The position numbers and the translations under genes were made by a program. Shown here one piece after another: positions 25,125 to 34,071 of a DNA stretch of 64,000 bases; within the stretch, counting starts at the first letter, position 1; each line of letters begins with the position of its first letter. Below the pieces are notes generated by a model. It saw nothing but the letters and a program-made list of their open reading frames with translations. It did no database searches and was not told the origin of the DNA. Origin of the DNA: Pantoea alhagi (lineage in GTDB: Bacteria; Pseudomonadota; Gammaproteobacteria; Enterobacterales; Enterobacteriaceae); the NCBI RefSeq assembly GCF_002101395.1, contig NZ_CP019706.1:3658001-3722000 (forward strand), given 5' to 3'.

Positions 25125-25994
25125 ATGAATCAACGTCCCGCGGTAGCGGTATTGGGATTAGGCGCCATGGGGCATGCTTTCGCTGCTAACCTGGTAAAGA
25201 AAGAATTTCAGGTAGCAGGCTGGAACCGCACCCGGGCACGCGGTGAGGATCTGGCGGCGGCTGGCATGCAGCTGTGTGATGAGCCGCAGCAGGCGGCAGA
25301 ACAGGCAGAGGTTGTGCTGGCGATGCTGTCAGACGGCGCAACCACCGAACGCGTTTTGCAACAAATAATGCCAGCGTTAAAGCCCAACGCTATTTTCTGC
25401 CAGATGGGCACCATCGGTGTGGAAACCACCGATAAACTCATTTCTCAGCTGGCGGCGGCGCGCCCGGATGTGGTCTATATCGATGCGCCGGTTTCCGGCA
25501 CCAAAGCGCCCGCAGAAAACGCGCAGATCCTGGTGCTGGCCAGCGGCGATCGTCAGCGTGCGGCGCGCCTGGAGCCCGTGTTTGCCGCTATCAGCAAGGG
25601 CGCGCGTTGGTTGGGTGAAGCGGGCGCCGGTTCGCGAATGAAACTGGTGGTAAACGCCTGGCTGATTAGCATGATGCAGGGGCTGGCGGAAAGTACCAGC
25701 CTGGCGCAGCAGTTTGGTTTTACCCCTGACGAACTCTGGTCTGTACTGGAAGGCGGGCCGTTAGCGGCACCCTATGCAAAGGTAAAGCTGGAGACCATCA
25801 GGGGCGGCGACTATACGCCCCAAATGCAGCTGGTCTGGGCGCTTAAAGATGCGCAGCTGGCGCTGAGCGCGGCGGAAGATCAGTCTATGCCGGGGCTACA
25901 GAATATTGCTCAGCTCTGGCAGCAGGCGGTGGAAGCGGGCTATGGCGAGCAGGATCTTGCGGTGATTTATCGGTTTTTGACCGGCAAAGAGTAA
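25125..25994 (+). CDS. NAD(P)-dependent beta-hydroxyacid dehydrogenase (3-hydroxyisobutyrate dehydrogenase family)
   Basis: A 289-residue cytoplasmic oxidoreductase of the HIBADH/tartronate-semialdehyde reductase family. Seen: Rossmann motif GLGAMG at 11-16, substrate-binding DAPVSGTKAPAENA at 120-133 and the catalytic Lys173 in GSRMKLVVNAWL. The Arg in AGWNRTRARG suggests NADP preference (inference). AAGGA lies upstream of the ATG. It is monocistronic and divergent from pqqU. The particular hydroxyacid cannot be told; this family often acts on succinic semialdehyde, glyoxylate or branched hydroxyacids. Confidence 0.87.
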   Translation: MNQRPAVAVLGLGAMGHAFAANLVKKEFQVAGWNRTRARGEDLAAAGMQLCDEPQQAAEQAEVVLAMLSDGATTERVLQQIMPALKPNAIFCQMGTIGVETTDKLISQLAAARPDVVYIDAPVSGTKAPAENAQILVLASGDRQRAARLEPVFAAISKGARWLGEAGAGSRMKLVVNAWLISMMQGLAESTSLAQQFGFTPDELWSVLEGGPLAAPYAKVKLETIRGGDYTPQMQLVWALKDAQLALSAAEDQSMPGLQNIAQLWQQAVEAGYGEQDLAVIYRFLTGKE

Positions 25995-26010
25995 AGCCTG
26001 TCTGGCAGAA

Positions 26011-26030
26011 GCGGGCCGTAGCCCGCTCTG
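26011..26030. terminator. Short terminator-like hairpin
   Basis: GCGGGC-CGTA-GCCCGC between convergent genes. The stem is GC-rich but the trailing sequence (TCTGTTAA) is only weakly T-rich. Confidence 0.5.
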
Positions 26031-26039
26031 TTAACCCAT

Positions 26040-26387
26040 TTACTCTGCTTTTTGATACTGCGCCAGCGTTGCTTTTTTACAGGCGGCGGCATCTTTAAGA
26101 TTACTTTTCTTCACATCGTCAGGCAGCTTGATATAAGCATCCGCTACCTTTTCCGCCTCATCCTGATTAAATTCAGGCGTGTTCATGCCATAAGGAGCCG
26201 AACCGCGCATCACCATATCTTTAAGCTTCTGCACATACTCTTCCTGTGATGCGCCCGCTGCTTGCTGTTCGGCGGTGATGGTACAGAGTCCCGCAATATA
26301 GGATTGCGCTTCGCTGCTTGCTTCATCTGCTGCCTGTGCCACGCCGCAGCTTGCCATCAATAGCAGTATCGCCAGTCGCTTTTTCAT
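26040..26387 (-). CDS. Small exported protein of unknown function
   Basis: A 115-residue preprotein with a clear Sec signal peptide (MKKRLAILLLMASCGVAQA, cleavage before ADE). The mature part of about 95 residues is acidic and helical, with two Cys (GLCTIT and AACKKAT) that could form a disulfide in the periplasm. The start at 26387 follows AAAAGGAGC; upstream in-frame codons lack a ribosome-binding site and have no protein-like character. I recognise no family. Confidence 0.75.
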   Translation of the reverse strand: MKKRLAILLLMASCGVAQAADEASSEAQSYIAGLCTITAEQQAAGASQEEYVQKLKDMVMRGSAPYGMNTPEFNQDEAEKVADAYIKLPDDVKKSNLKDAAACKKATLAQYQKAE

Positions 26388-26841
26388 TATTGCTCCTTTT
26401 TGCCTTGTTAAATCGTTACTTAAGCATAGCTGAGATATGTTTTTACGGAACGGGGCGCTGCTCGTAACGCTGATAAGCTGTTGCCATAAAAGCCTGGCGG
26501 AACAGCCTCTGTACAAATTCAATCCATGACGGAGGCCAGAGTAAAGTTCTTCAACTGCCGATTCACCTGCTGATGCTGCGATCCGCATTAACGCGCGTTT
26601 GCCAGGCGCTGACCGGTAAGTTTTGCGGCGACGAAGCGGGTTAATTTCATATTTGCCTCTTTTTTATTAACAACGTCCAGATTATTGAAATGTATAGATT
26701 TTTCTAAACGCTTTGCCCAGCCGCCGCTGCGTCTTGACAATCTCTTGCGTGAGATAAGTCTCAGAAATCGATTACAGGGATCCCCAAATTTTTTGAGCGT
26801 TCATAGTTAAGGGATGTTTTTCACCGAAGGAGGGAAAAAAA
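26388..26841. other. Divergent promoter region with alternating TCTC/GAGA repeats
   Basis: About 450 bases between two small divergent genes. TTGACA at 26734-26739 adjoins an inverted repeat ATCTC (26740-26744) and GAGAT (26751-26755), followed by another TCTC, an operator-like arrangement. No good -10 is evident, and I see no gene. Confidence 0.4.
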
Positions 26842-27060
26842 TTGTCCTGGTTATCTGAAGATGTAGAGCATGACTCCGAGTTTTTGGCGTTGGTGGGTCG
26901 GGCTGTCTTAGCGTTAGCACAGGAAAGGCGGGCATTAAGTTACGATGCGCTCTGTTCGCGTTTGGGCGGTCTGGCCGATAACGCGGACGACGACGAAATG
27001 ATTATTAGTTGTTGGCGAGCGCGTCAGCTGTTAAAAAACAGCGTGGGATTAGTCAAATAA
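26842..27060 (+). CDS. Small hypothetical protein
   Basis: A 72-residue, mostly helical, acidic protein beginning MSWLSEDVEHDSEFLALVGRAV and ending QLLKNSVGLVK. The start is TTG at 26842 with a strong AAGGAGGG eight bases upstream, which is the main argument that it is real. The general pattern (short helical protein with LGRAVLALAQERRALSYDAL) recalls small biofilm/stress regulators such as YmgB/AriR, but I cannot claim homology. Confidence 0.6.
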   Translation: MSWLSEDVEHDSEFLALVGRAVLALAQERRALSYDALCSRLGGLADNADDDEMIISCWRARQLLKNSVGLVK

Positions 27061-27147
27061 AATGAATGGATGCCTCGCGCACCTGGCATTAAACCCCGCG
27101 CCAGAAATCAGCTATAAGATAAGCATCGTTTTCACCAGGAAGAAATT

Positions 27148-27975
27148 ATGCCGTTTGATCTTCACGCTTATCTGGCGCGTATCGGTTTTACCGGCGCGAC
27201 GCGCCCTTCATTAACGACACTGGCACAGCTGCATCAGGCGCATGTATGCGCTATACCCTTTGAAAACCTGGATGTGCTTCTTGATCGCCCGATTCATCTT
27301 GAAACCGAAGCGATTCAGGAGAAGCTGGTCGTAGCGCGGCGTGGTGGTTACTGCTATGAGCAGAACGCGCTGTTTCTGCTGGCGCTGCAGCAAATGGGTT
27401 TCGATGCACGCGGGCTGGCGGCCAGAGTCGTTATTGCCCAGCCGCCGTCCGTGCCGCCGCGTACCCATATGTTGCTGCTGGTGCAACTGGAAGAGGATTT
27501 CTGGATTGCCGATGTAGGCTTTGGCGGCCCGACGCTGAGCGCGCCGATTCGCCTGCAGGCAGATCGCGTGCAGACCACGCCGCACGGCGAATATCAATTG
27601 CAGTCGCTGGGTGAAGAGTGGCTGCTGTGCCAGCGGCGTAATCAGGAGTGGCTGCCGCTTTATCGCTTCGATCTGGTGACGCAGTATCCTTCCGATTACC
27701 TGATGGCCAGTCATTTCGTCTCGACCTGGCCGCATTCTCACTTTCGGCATCATCTGCTGGCGGCACGTTATCTGCCGGACGGCGGTCAGCTGTCGCTGGA
27801 GAACCGACGTTTTAGCCGCTATGGCGTGCAGCCGGAGAGGCGCACGCTGGATGATTTGCGCGCGCTTTATCAGCTGTTGCAGGATGAGTTCCGCCTTGGG
27901 GTTAAGCATTCGCTGTATGGCGTGAGCGAAGAGGCGTTTATCGAAGCAATGACGCGGCTGGAGAAGGCGCAATAA
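27148..27975 (+). CDS. nhoA: Arylamine N-acetyltransferase
   Basis: A 275-residue cytoplasmic enzyme that transfers acetyl from acetyl-CoA to arylamines, hydrazines and N-hydroxyarylamines. The triad falls at the canonical numbers: Cys69 (RRGGYCYEQN), His107 (PPRTHMLLLV) and Asp122 (IADVGFGG). FENLDVLLDRPIHL near residue 40 is also typical. It resembles E. coli NhoA in length and motifs. AGGAAG precedes the ATG. It appears to lead a three-gene unit with the two following genes, ended by the terminator at 28865. Confidence 0.93.
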   Translation: MPFDLHAYLARIGFTGATRPSLTTLAQLHQAHVCAIPFENLDVLLDRPIHLETEAIQEKLVVARRGGYCYEQNALFLLALQQMGFDARGLAARVVIAQPPSVPPRTHMLLLVQLEEDFWIADVGFGGPTLSAPIRLQADRVQTTPHGEYQLQSLGEEWLLCQRRNQEWLPLYRFDLVTQYPSDYLMASHFVSTWPHSHFRHHLLAARYLPDGGQLSLENRRFSRYGVQPERRTLDDLRALYQLLQDEFRLGVKHSLYGVSEEAFIEAMTRLEKAQ

Positions 27976-28031
27976 GCGTCCTTGCTGAGCCTGGCTATAC
28001 TTATCAACCTGAATGCCATACAGGAGGAATT

Positions 28032-28421
28032 ATGCCCGATAATCGTAACCAGGACTTGATGCCCTATAACCTTTTCTACTGCGACGGCACCATACTGGCG
28101 CAGAATATCGATGGCCACGTTATCGAACTGGGCCAGGCGAACGTGCATGATGGGCTGATCGGGTATCAAATTGACGGCAGCGATCTGCATGGCGAAAACT
28201 ACAGCGCGCCGGAAGAATTACTGGAAGATTTAGGCGAGCAGCTCGACTTCCTGTTTCTTGACGGGCAGTTTACCAGCCTGCCGGACGTGAGCGAACGCTG
28301 GCTGGACAGGCTGGAAGATGCGCCGGTACAGCTGATTAGCCTGCATGAGCTGGATAGCGGCACCGAAGATGAAGATCCTGTGTCGATTAGCGATGAAGAT
28401 CCTGGCGTCCGTAATGAGTGA
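28032..28421 (+). CDS. Conserved-looking acidic protein of unknown function
   Basis: A 129-residue, highly acidic protein. Seen: PYNLFYCDGTILAQNIDGHVIELGQ (beta-rich opening), two Asp/Glu-rich amphipathic segments and an Asp/Glu tail (GTEDEDPVSISDEDPG). No signal peptide. GGAGG lies before the ATG. It is 57 bases after nhoA and overlaps the next gene by 8 bases, so coupled translation with the DCC protein is likely. I do not recognise the family. Confidence 0.75.
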   Translation: MPDNRNQDLMPYNLFYCDGTILAQNIDGHVIELGQANVHDGLIGYQIDGSDLHGENYSAPEELLEDLGEQLDFLFLDGQFTSLPDVSERWLDRLEDAPVQLISLHELDSGTEDEDPVSISDEDPGVRNE

Positions 28422-28848
28422 TCGCGCCGCACCGCCATTGATTTCACCTGACGAGCAGGTGGTGCTGTATGACGGCACCTGCCGGCTCTGTAACGGCTGG
28501 GTGAATTTCCTGCTACGCTACGATAAATATCATACGGTGAGGCTGGCGGCGGTGCAGAGCGAGCAGGGCAAAGCGCTGCTGCGCTGGGCAGGGCTCTCTA
28601 CAGAAAACATCAGTACGATTGTGCTGATTAGGCAGGGGAAAGTTTATCTGCGCGCCGAAGCCATATTTCGTGTCATGGCCGGGCTGCCCTGGCCGTGGCG
28701 TATCCTGGCGCTGTTGCGTCTGCTGCCTGCGACACTTAGCAACCGCTGCTATGATGTGATCGCCAGCAATCGCTACCGGCTCTTTGGGCGTTACGACAAT
28801 GTCCAGTCTCTCATCGCGGATCATCCGCAACGCTTTCTCGACCGCTGA
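28414..28848 (+). CDS. DCC-family thiol-disulfide oxidoreductase-like protein
   Basis: A 144-residue protein of the DCC family (DUF393), named for Asp-Cys-Cys: LYDGTCRLCNGWVNFLLRYD gives D-x2-C-x2-C near the N-terminus. A middle hydrophobic stretch (WPWRILALLRLLP) and NRYRLFGRYD near the end are also typical. The start at 28414 (MSDRAAPP) overlaps the previous stop; an in-frame ATG at 28393 is possible. The substrate is unknown; a thioredoxin-like redox role is inferred from the CxxC. Confidence 0.85.
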   Translation: MSDRAAPPLISPDEQVVLYDGTCRLCNGWVNFLLRYDKYHTVRLAAVQSEQGKALLRWAGLSTENISTIVLIRQGKVYLRAEAIFRVMAGLPWPWRILALLRLLPATLSNRCYDVIASNRYRLFGRYDNVQSLIADHPQRFLDR

Positions 28849-28864
28849 ACCCCGGGCAAAAAAA

Positions 28865-28895
28865 CGGCATCCGAAGATGCCGCTACTGTTTTTTT
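28865..28895. terminator. Bidirectional terminator between DCC gene and ahpF
   Basis: Stem CGGCATC/GATGCCG with a CGAA loop between convergent genes. A run of seven T follows on the plus strand six bases later, and a run of seven T follows directly on the minus strand. Confidence 0.88.
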
Positions 28896-28906
28896 GCGGG
28901 TGGGCC

Positions 28907-30475
28907 TTAGCCGACCGGCTGAGTACGGATCAGGTAATCAAACGCGCTCAGTGAGGCTTTTGCGCCTTCGCCGCTGGCGATGATGATCTGCTTGTACGGT
29001 ACCGTGGTGCAGTCACCGGCAGCAAAGATGCCTTTCACGCTGGTTTCGCATTTCGCGTCGATCATGATTTCGCCCATCTGGTTGCGCTCAATGGTGCCAT
29101 CCAGCCAGGTGGTGTTCGGCAGCAAACCAATCTGTACGAAAATACCGGCAACGTCCAGCTGATGAACCGTGTCGTTTACGCGGTCTTTGTATTCCAGGCT
29201 GGTCAGCTTGCTGCCGTCGCCTTTCACTTCCAGCGTTTGCGCATTAAGAATAATGTCCACGTTCTGCAGGCTGCGTACTTTTTCCTGCAGCACGGCATCC
29301 GCTTTCATCGCGGGAGCAAATTCCAGCAGGGTAACGTGTTCAACGATGCCTGCCAGATCGATCGCCGCTTCAACGCCGGAGTTACCGCCACCAATAACCG
29401 CAACGCGTTTGCCTTTGTACAGCGGGCCGTCACAGTGCGGGCAGTAGGTAACGCCACGGGTGCGGTACTGCTCTTCGCCTGGCACGTTCATGTTACGCCA
29501 GCGTGCGCCGGTCGCCACGATAATGCTGCGCGATTTCAGCTCAGCGCCGGAGGCGGTTTTAATGGTATGCAGGCCGCCTTCAACGCTGGCCGGGATCAGC
29601 TTGCTGGCGCTCTGGCTGTCGATAACATCGATAGCATATTCGCTTACGTGCGCTTTCAGTGCGCCGGCCAGTTTAGAACCTTCGGTTTTCGGTACGGAGA
29701 TATAGTTTTCGATATCCACCGTATCCAGCACCTGTCCGCCAAAGCGTTCGCCCAGCAGAGCAGTACGAATGCCTTTACGCGCCGAGTAAATCGCTGCCGC
29801 TGCGCCCGCCGGGCCGCTGCCGACAATCAGCACATCGTAAGCGTCACGCTTATTCAGCTCTTCCGCCGCGCGTTTATCAGCGTTAACGTCCACTTTGCTG
29901 ACGATCTCCGCCAGACTCATGCGGCCCTGACCAAACTCTTTACCGTTAAGGAATACCGCAGGAACGCCCATCACATTGCGATCCTGGATTTCGCTCTGGA
30001 ATACGCCGCCGTCGATCGCTGTATGGCTGATGCGCGGATTCAGAATCGCCATCAGGTTCAGCGCCTGTACCACGTCAGGGCAGTTATGGCAGGAAAGCGA
30101 GTAATAGGTTTCAAAATGCAGGTCGTCATCCAGCTGGCGGATCTGATCCAGCAGCGCCTGCGTCTCTTTTGACGGATGTCCGCCGGTCTGCAGCAGTGCC
30201 AGCACCAGCGAAGTAAATTCGTGACCCAGCGGCGAACCGGCAAAACGCGGGCCGGTAGTGTTGCCTGGGTTAGTAATCAGGAATGAGGGTTTACGCTCCG
30301 GCAGGGTGTTGTCTTCACGGAACGTTACTTTTTCAGACAGCTCCGCAATCTCAGTCAGCAACTCTTTGATTTCAGCAGACTTGGCGCCGTCATCCAGCGT
30401 AGCGATTAACTCAACAGGCTTGGTTAATTTCTCAAGATAGGCCTTGAGTTGGTTTTTCATCGTGGTGTCGAGCAT
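28907..30475 (-). CDS. ahpF: Alkyl hydroperoxide reductase flavoprotein subunit AhpF
   Basis: AhpF transfers electrons from NADH to AhpC. The 522-residue protein matches E. coli AhpF. It has an N-terminal double thioredoxin-fold domain with Cys129/Cys132 (SLSCHNCPD), FAD motif VGSGPAGAAAA, active-site CPHCDG, NAD motif IGGGNSGVEAA and C-terminal GIFAAGDCTTVPYKQI. Start 30475 (MLDTTMKNQL) follows GGAG. It is 65 bases downstream of ahpC in the same direction. OxyR control is expected from the family. Confidence 0.97.
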   Translation of the reverse strand: MLDTTMKNQLKAYLEKLTKPVELIATLDDGAKSAEIKELLTEIAELSEKVTFREDNTLPERKPSFLITNPGNTTGPRFAGSPLGHEFTSLVLALLQTGGHPSKETQALLDQIRQLDDDLHFETYYSLSCHNCPDVVQALNLMAILNPRISHTAIDGGVFQSEIQDRNVMGVPAVFLNGKEFGQGRMSLAEIVSKVDVNADKRAAEELNKRDAYDVLIVGSGPAGAAAAIYSARKGIRTALLGERFGGQVLDTVDIENYISVPKTEGSKLAGALKAHVSEYAIDVIDSQSASKLIPASVEGGLHTIKTASGAELKSRSIIVATGARWRNMNVPGEEQYRTRGVTYCPHCDGPLYKGKRVAVIGGGNSGVEAAIDLAGIVEHVTLLEFAPAMKADAVLQEKVRSLQNVDIILNAQTLEVKGDGSKLTSLEYKDRVNDTVHQLDVAGIFVQIGLLPNTTWLDGTIERNQMGEIMIDAKCETSVKGIFAAGDCTTVPYKQIIIASGEGAKASLSAFDYLIRTQPVG

Positions 30476-30540
30476 GAGGGTCTCCAGGCAAAAAATCGGG
30501 TGCCGCAGCACCCGATGAAAATATAAAGAGCGAGGCTAAC

Positions 30541-31104
30541 TTAGATTTTGCCAACCAGGTCCAGAGACGGAGCCAGCGTTGCTTCGCCTTCTTTCCATTT
30601 TGCAGGGCACACTTCGCCCGGGTGGCTGGCAACGTACTGAGCTGCCTTCACTTTACGCAGCAGGTCAGAGGCGTCACGGCCGATACCTTCAGCAGTGATT
30701 TCTACTGCCTGGATGATACCTTCCGGGTCAACGATAAAGGTACCGCGGTCAGCCAGACCCTGATCTTCGCGCATGATGTCGAAGTTACGGGTCAGCGCGC
30801 CGGTCGGGTCGCCGATCATCGCGTACTGGATTTTCGCGATGGTTTCAGAGCTGCCGTGCCAGGCTTTGTGCGTGAAGTGGGTATCAGTAGAAACAGAGTA
30901 AATGTCTACGCCCATTTTCTGGAATTCTGCGTAGTGGTCAGCCACGTCACCCAGTTCAGTCGGGCAAACGAAGGTGAAGTCAGCCGGGTAAAAGAAGAAT
31001 ACGCTCCATTTACCTTCAACGTCTTTCTCAGTCACTTCGATGAACTCACCGTTTTTGAACGCGCTGTTTTTAAACGGTTTGATTTTGGTGTTAATGATAG
31101 ACAT
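30541..31104 (-). CDS. ahpC: Alkyl hydroperoxide reductase peroxiredoxin AhpC
   Basis: The typical 2-Cys peroxiredoxin that reduces H2O2, alkyl hydroperoxides and peroxynitrite. It has 187 residues, exactly the E. coli length. The peroxidatic Cys47 (FTFVCPTE) and resolving Cys166 (GEVCPAKW) are both present, with the GGLG-type and YF-type C-terminal region represented by a C-terminal LVGKI tail. AAGGAGT precedes the ATG. It leads ahpCF. Confidence 0.98.
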   Translation of the reverse strand: MSIINTKIKPFKNSAFKNGEFIEVTEKDVEGKWSVFFFYPADFTFVCPTELGDVADHYAEFQKMGVDIYSVSTDTHFTHKAWHGSSETIAKIQYAMIGDPTGALTRNFDIMREDQGLADRGTFIVDPEGIIQAVEITAEGIGRDASDLLRKVKAAQYVASHPGEVCPAKWKEGEATLAPSLDLVGKI

Positions 31105-31560
31105 CAGTTACTCCTTCATATTGGTTAGCGTGAAAGTTACCGAAAAATGTGATTGAGATCTAATGCGTATCCATTATTGAATCAATAAGTAAAACCTAAC
31201 AACAGCTAAGGCATTACTTATTATGGATAAATTCTGCTCTCAACCCTATGTGCTTCGGCAGCTCAGGCGCTGCAACACTCTGACAGATAGCCATTACGCT
31301 GCGTTTGATTTATACAGGGTTTCCCTGTTTGGGCCAGCAGGATAACGACACTGCATGACCGGCGTCATCATACGTTGTTCATGGCCTGACAATCCAGCCC
31401 GATAAAAACGCATAAATAAACCAGTAGTCAATGGTTCGTGGTCATCTTCAGATTAACGGATAACCTAACCGGGTTTTCTACTCTCTCTCCTGCAGCCAGC
31501 ACCCCTTACAGCAACAGGCAGCAGCATAATCCGCCTTTTCAACTGCCTGATGATTAATCA
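31105..31560. promoter_or_regulatory. ahpC upstream region with inverted repeats
   Basis: About 450 bases without a gene. Near ahpC lie a perfect palindrome TTATTGA-A-TCAATAA (31174-31188) and a further inverted pair AATAAGTAA (31184-31192)/TTACTTATT (31214-31222). OxyR regulates ahpC in relatives, but I cannot match the four-tetramer OxyR consensus here with confidence. I see nothing clear in the remaining stretch toward the chemoreceptor gene. Confidence 0.4.
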
Positions 31561-31567
31561 ATGATGC

Positions 31568-31594
31568 TAATGTTACCGGTAAAGTTGCCGATAA
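31568..31594 (+). promoter_or_regulatory. Sigma-28 (FliA) promoter of the chemoreceptor gene
   Basis: TAATGTTA (consensus TAAAGTTT, 6 of 8), exactly 11 bases, then a perfect GCCGATAA. It ends 32 bases before the chemoreceptor ATG. This is the class 3 flagellar promoter expected for chemotaxis genes. Confidence 0.85.
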
Positions 31595-31626
31595 GTGTGA
31601 TGTTTATCACTTTATTTGAGGGAGCT

Positions 31627-33297
31627 ATGTCCTTTTTCAGCCGTATCAAAACATCCACCTTTCTGATTTGCTGTATCGCTCTGTTTGGCCTGCTGCAATT
31701 CGCTTCCGGCGGACTGTTTCTTAATTCACTTAGCAATGACAAGGAAAATTTCTTTACCGCCACCACGGCCAATGACAAGGTCACTGCGCTGACCAACGCC
31801 TGGTATGCGCTGAACGCGGTGCGTTCCGATGCTAACCGCATCGTTATTTGGATCCAGCAGGAAGGCCCAGCCAGCGCAAAAGTGCCTGGGATGATCCAAC
31901 ACGGACGCCAACAGCTGCAGGAAGCAGAGCGCTGGTATCAGGAGTATCAGTCTGGCGCGCCGTTGAAACAGCTTGACCCGCATCTGACCGCTGAACTTAA
32001 CGCCAGCTATAAAGCTTACTCGACGCTGTTGCAGCAACTGATGGACACGGCGGATACGCACAGCCTGGCTGCAATGTTTGCCATTAATGCCGCGCCGAAA
32101 CAGCAGGCGATGCTGGAAGATTACGAGCGCTGGCGCAGCGCGGTCAATCATCTGACCAGTCAGGCGGCTGAGGACAGCAGCCAACATTTCCAGCGAATGG
32201 AAATGTTGCTGGCAGGCGTGATGCTGCTGGTATTAGCCTGCGTTGCGCTCAGCTGGCGTGTGTTGCAGCGCGTGCTGTTGCAGCCGCTCACTGCCGCGCT
32301 TAATCATATTGATGCGATTGAACATGGCGATCTCACGCAGCCGGTGAAAATAGATCCGCTGGCGCGAACTGAAATGGGGCGACTGCATAATGGCCTGGCG
32401 CGTATGCAACAGGCGCTGGTCAATACCGTCAGCAACGTGCGCAGCGGCTCTGAAACCATCCTTACCGGCGTTAGCGAAATTGCCGCAGGCAATGCCGATC
32501 TCTCATCGCGTACGGAACAGCAGGCCGCTTCACTGGAACAGACGGCAGCCAGCATGGAACAGATTACCGCTACCGTAAAACAGAATGCGGATAATGCGCT
32601 GCAGGCATCCAAACTGGCGTTATCGGCGTCAGAGACCGCTGAGAAAGGCGGAGATATTGTTGATGGAGTAATCAAGACCATTTACGACCTGGAAGAAAGC
32701 GCGAAGAAAATTGCTGAGATCACCGGCGTTATCGAAAGCATTGCCTTTCAGACCAATATCCTGGCGCTGAATGCTGCGGTAGAGGCGGCACGCGCCGGAG
32801 AAAACGGGCGCGGTTTTGCAGTGGTTGCAGGAGAGGTGCGCAATCTGGCCCAGCGCAGCGCGGCAGCGGCCAAAGATATTAAAGGGCTGATTGATGAGTC
32901 CTCTTCACGTGTGGAAAAAGGCACAAAGCTGGCGGTTGCCGCTGAAGAGTCGATGGAAGCCATCGTGGTTGGGGTTAAGCAGGTGCGCGATATTATGGAT
33001 GAAATCTCCTCTGCTTCTGAAGAGCAAAGCCGTGGCATCAGCCAGGTAGGCATTGCGGTGGTCGAATTGGATCAGGTCACGCAGCAAAACGCCTCGCTGG
33101 TTGAAGAGTCATCTTCGGCGGCCAGCCAGCTGGAAGATCAGGCCCGACATCTGAACCAGATGGTAGCGACCTTTCGTCTTACCACAGGCGTTACGTTGTC
33201 ACAACCAGTCGCGAGAAAGCCGGTAGCTAATGTTGCGCGCTCCGCGCTCGCGCGCCCAAAGGAAACGCTGTCGACAGAAGGATGGGAAGCTTTCTGA
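31627..33297 (+). CDS. Methyl-accepting chemotaxis protein
   Basis: A 556-residue chemoreceptor: TM1 (FLICCIALFGLLQFASGGLFL, about 14-34), a periplasmic four-helix-bundle ligand domain of about 150 residues, TM2 (MLLAGVMLLVLACVALSW), a HAMP domain (LQPLTAALNHIDAIEHGDLTQPV), methylation helices with the EQQAASLEQTAASMEQIT and SASEEQSRGISQV patterns, and the signalling tip IAFQTNILALNAAVEAARAGE. The C-terminal TEGWEAF resembles the NWETF pentapeptide that tethers CheR/CheB. Start 31627 follows GAGGGA; an earlier in-frame ATG at 31561 would precede the FliA promoter. The ligand is unknown. Confidence 0.95.
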   Translation: MSFFSRIKTSTFLICCIALFGLLQFASGGLFLNSLSNDKENFFTATTANDKVTALTNAWYALNAVRSDANRIVIWIQQEGPASAKVPGMIQHGRQQLQEAERWYQEYQSGAPLKQLDPHLTAELNASYKAYSTLLQQLMDTADTHSLAAMFAINAAPKQQAMLEDYERWRSAVNHLTSQAAEDSSQHFQRMEMLLAGVMLLVLACVALSWRVLQRVLLQPLTAALNHIDAIEHGDLTQPVKIDPLARTEMGRLHNGLARMQQALVNTVSNVRSGSETILTGVSEIAAGNADLSSRTEQQAASLEQTAASMEQITATVKQNADNALQASKLALSASETAEKGGDIVDGVIKTIYDLEESAKKIAEITGVIESIAFQTNILALNAAVEAARAGENGRGFAVVAGEVRNLAQRSAAAAKDIKGLIDESSSRVEKGTKLAVAAEESMEAIVVGVKQVRDIMDEISSASEEQSRGISQVGIAVVELDQVTQQNASLVEESSSAASQLEDQARHLNQMVATFRLTTGVTLSQPVARKPVANVARSALARPKETLSTEGWEAF

Positions 33298-33530
33298 CAA
33301 CCACTCATTAAATAGAGAAAGCTGACCTGAAACAGGGTCGGCTTTAATTAATTTCCGGGTAATTAAAAATAAAAAAGTTAATTATAAATATGTGAAATAA
33401 AATAATTATCGAAAAAATCATTTTTGATAAAATACTTATTAAGTTGCGCTAATTAATATAATTGTTATTGACTAAACTTATTTATTGATTATTATTTCTG
33501 CCGCCCCGAAACAAGAAAAGGAGTTTATCG

Positions 33531-33992
33531 GTGAAAAAAATAAGTATGGCCTTTATGCTGGCTACGCTGGCGATTATGCCCATAACGCATGATGTCATCG
33601 CGCAGGATAAGGCGGCGCAAAGCTCGTCGTCTGCGCGCCCGGAAGTCGCGGAGGAAGTGAAGGCGTGGGAGGGCGAAGAGGGCATTCAGGTGTGGATATT
33701 ACGTTATGGCCCGCGCAAGGACAATAAAGCGCTGGTGCAGATTACTAATATCGATCACCCCTGGAGCCAACGCATTCAGATAATGGATGTGCAAAAAAAC
33801 GATAAAAAGAAAACCTATTCGCTAATGGTGGATGGCAAACGCTTTATCGCCTTAAATATGCTCGGTTCCGGCATGGGCGAGCTTTATCTTCCTGATGAGA
33901 AGCAGCCTTATCGCATTAGCTACAGTCAGTCGCTCTCATCCTATGGCAATGCGCAGCATTTCCTGACGGATTATCTTAACCAAAAGAAATAA
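33531..33992 (+). CDS. Small exported protein of unknown function
   Basis: A 153-residue preprotein with GTG start at 33531 preceded by AAAAGGAG. A Sec signal (MKKISMAFMLATLAIMPITHDVIAQ) precedes a Ser/Glu-rich linker and a probable beta-rich domain (QVWILRYGPRKDNKALVQITNIDHPW, RIQIMDVQKND, GSGMGELYLPDEKQPYRISYS). No Cys, no lipobox. I do not recognise the family. The 200 bases upstream are very AT-rich, and a strong terminator follows, so it is monocistronic. Confidence 0.78.
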   Translation: MKKISMAFMLATLAIMPITHDVIAQDKAAQSSSSARPEVAEEVKAWEGEEGIQVWILRYGPRKDNKALVQITNIDHPWSQRIQIMDVQKNDKKKTYSLMVDGKRFIALNMLGSGMGELYLPDEKQPYRISYSQSLSSYGNAQHFLTDYLNQKK

Positions 33993-34020
33993 TAAGCCGG
34001 TTTTATCTGTTAGTAATCAG

Positions 34021-34058
34021 CAGGCATTATTTTCAGGATAATAATGCCTGTTTTTTTT
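34021..34058 (+). terminator. Strong terminator after the exported protein gene
   Basis: An 11-bp stem CAGGCATTATT/AATAATGCCTG, 8-base loop, followed by eight T. Confidence 0.92.
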
Positions 34059-34071
34059 GTTACGTCGCGGT

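Noticed and set aside
29162..30172. 336-codon open frame antisense to ahpF
   Set aside because: It mirrors the codon bias of ahpF in a GC-rich gene. No ribosome-binding site or recognisable domain; the opposite strand is an unmistakable AhpF.
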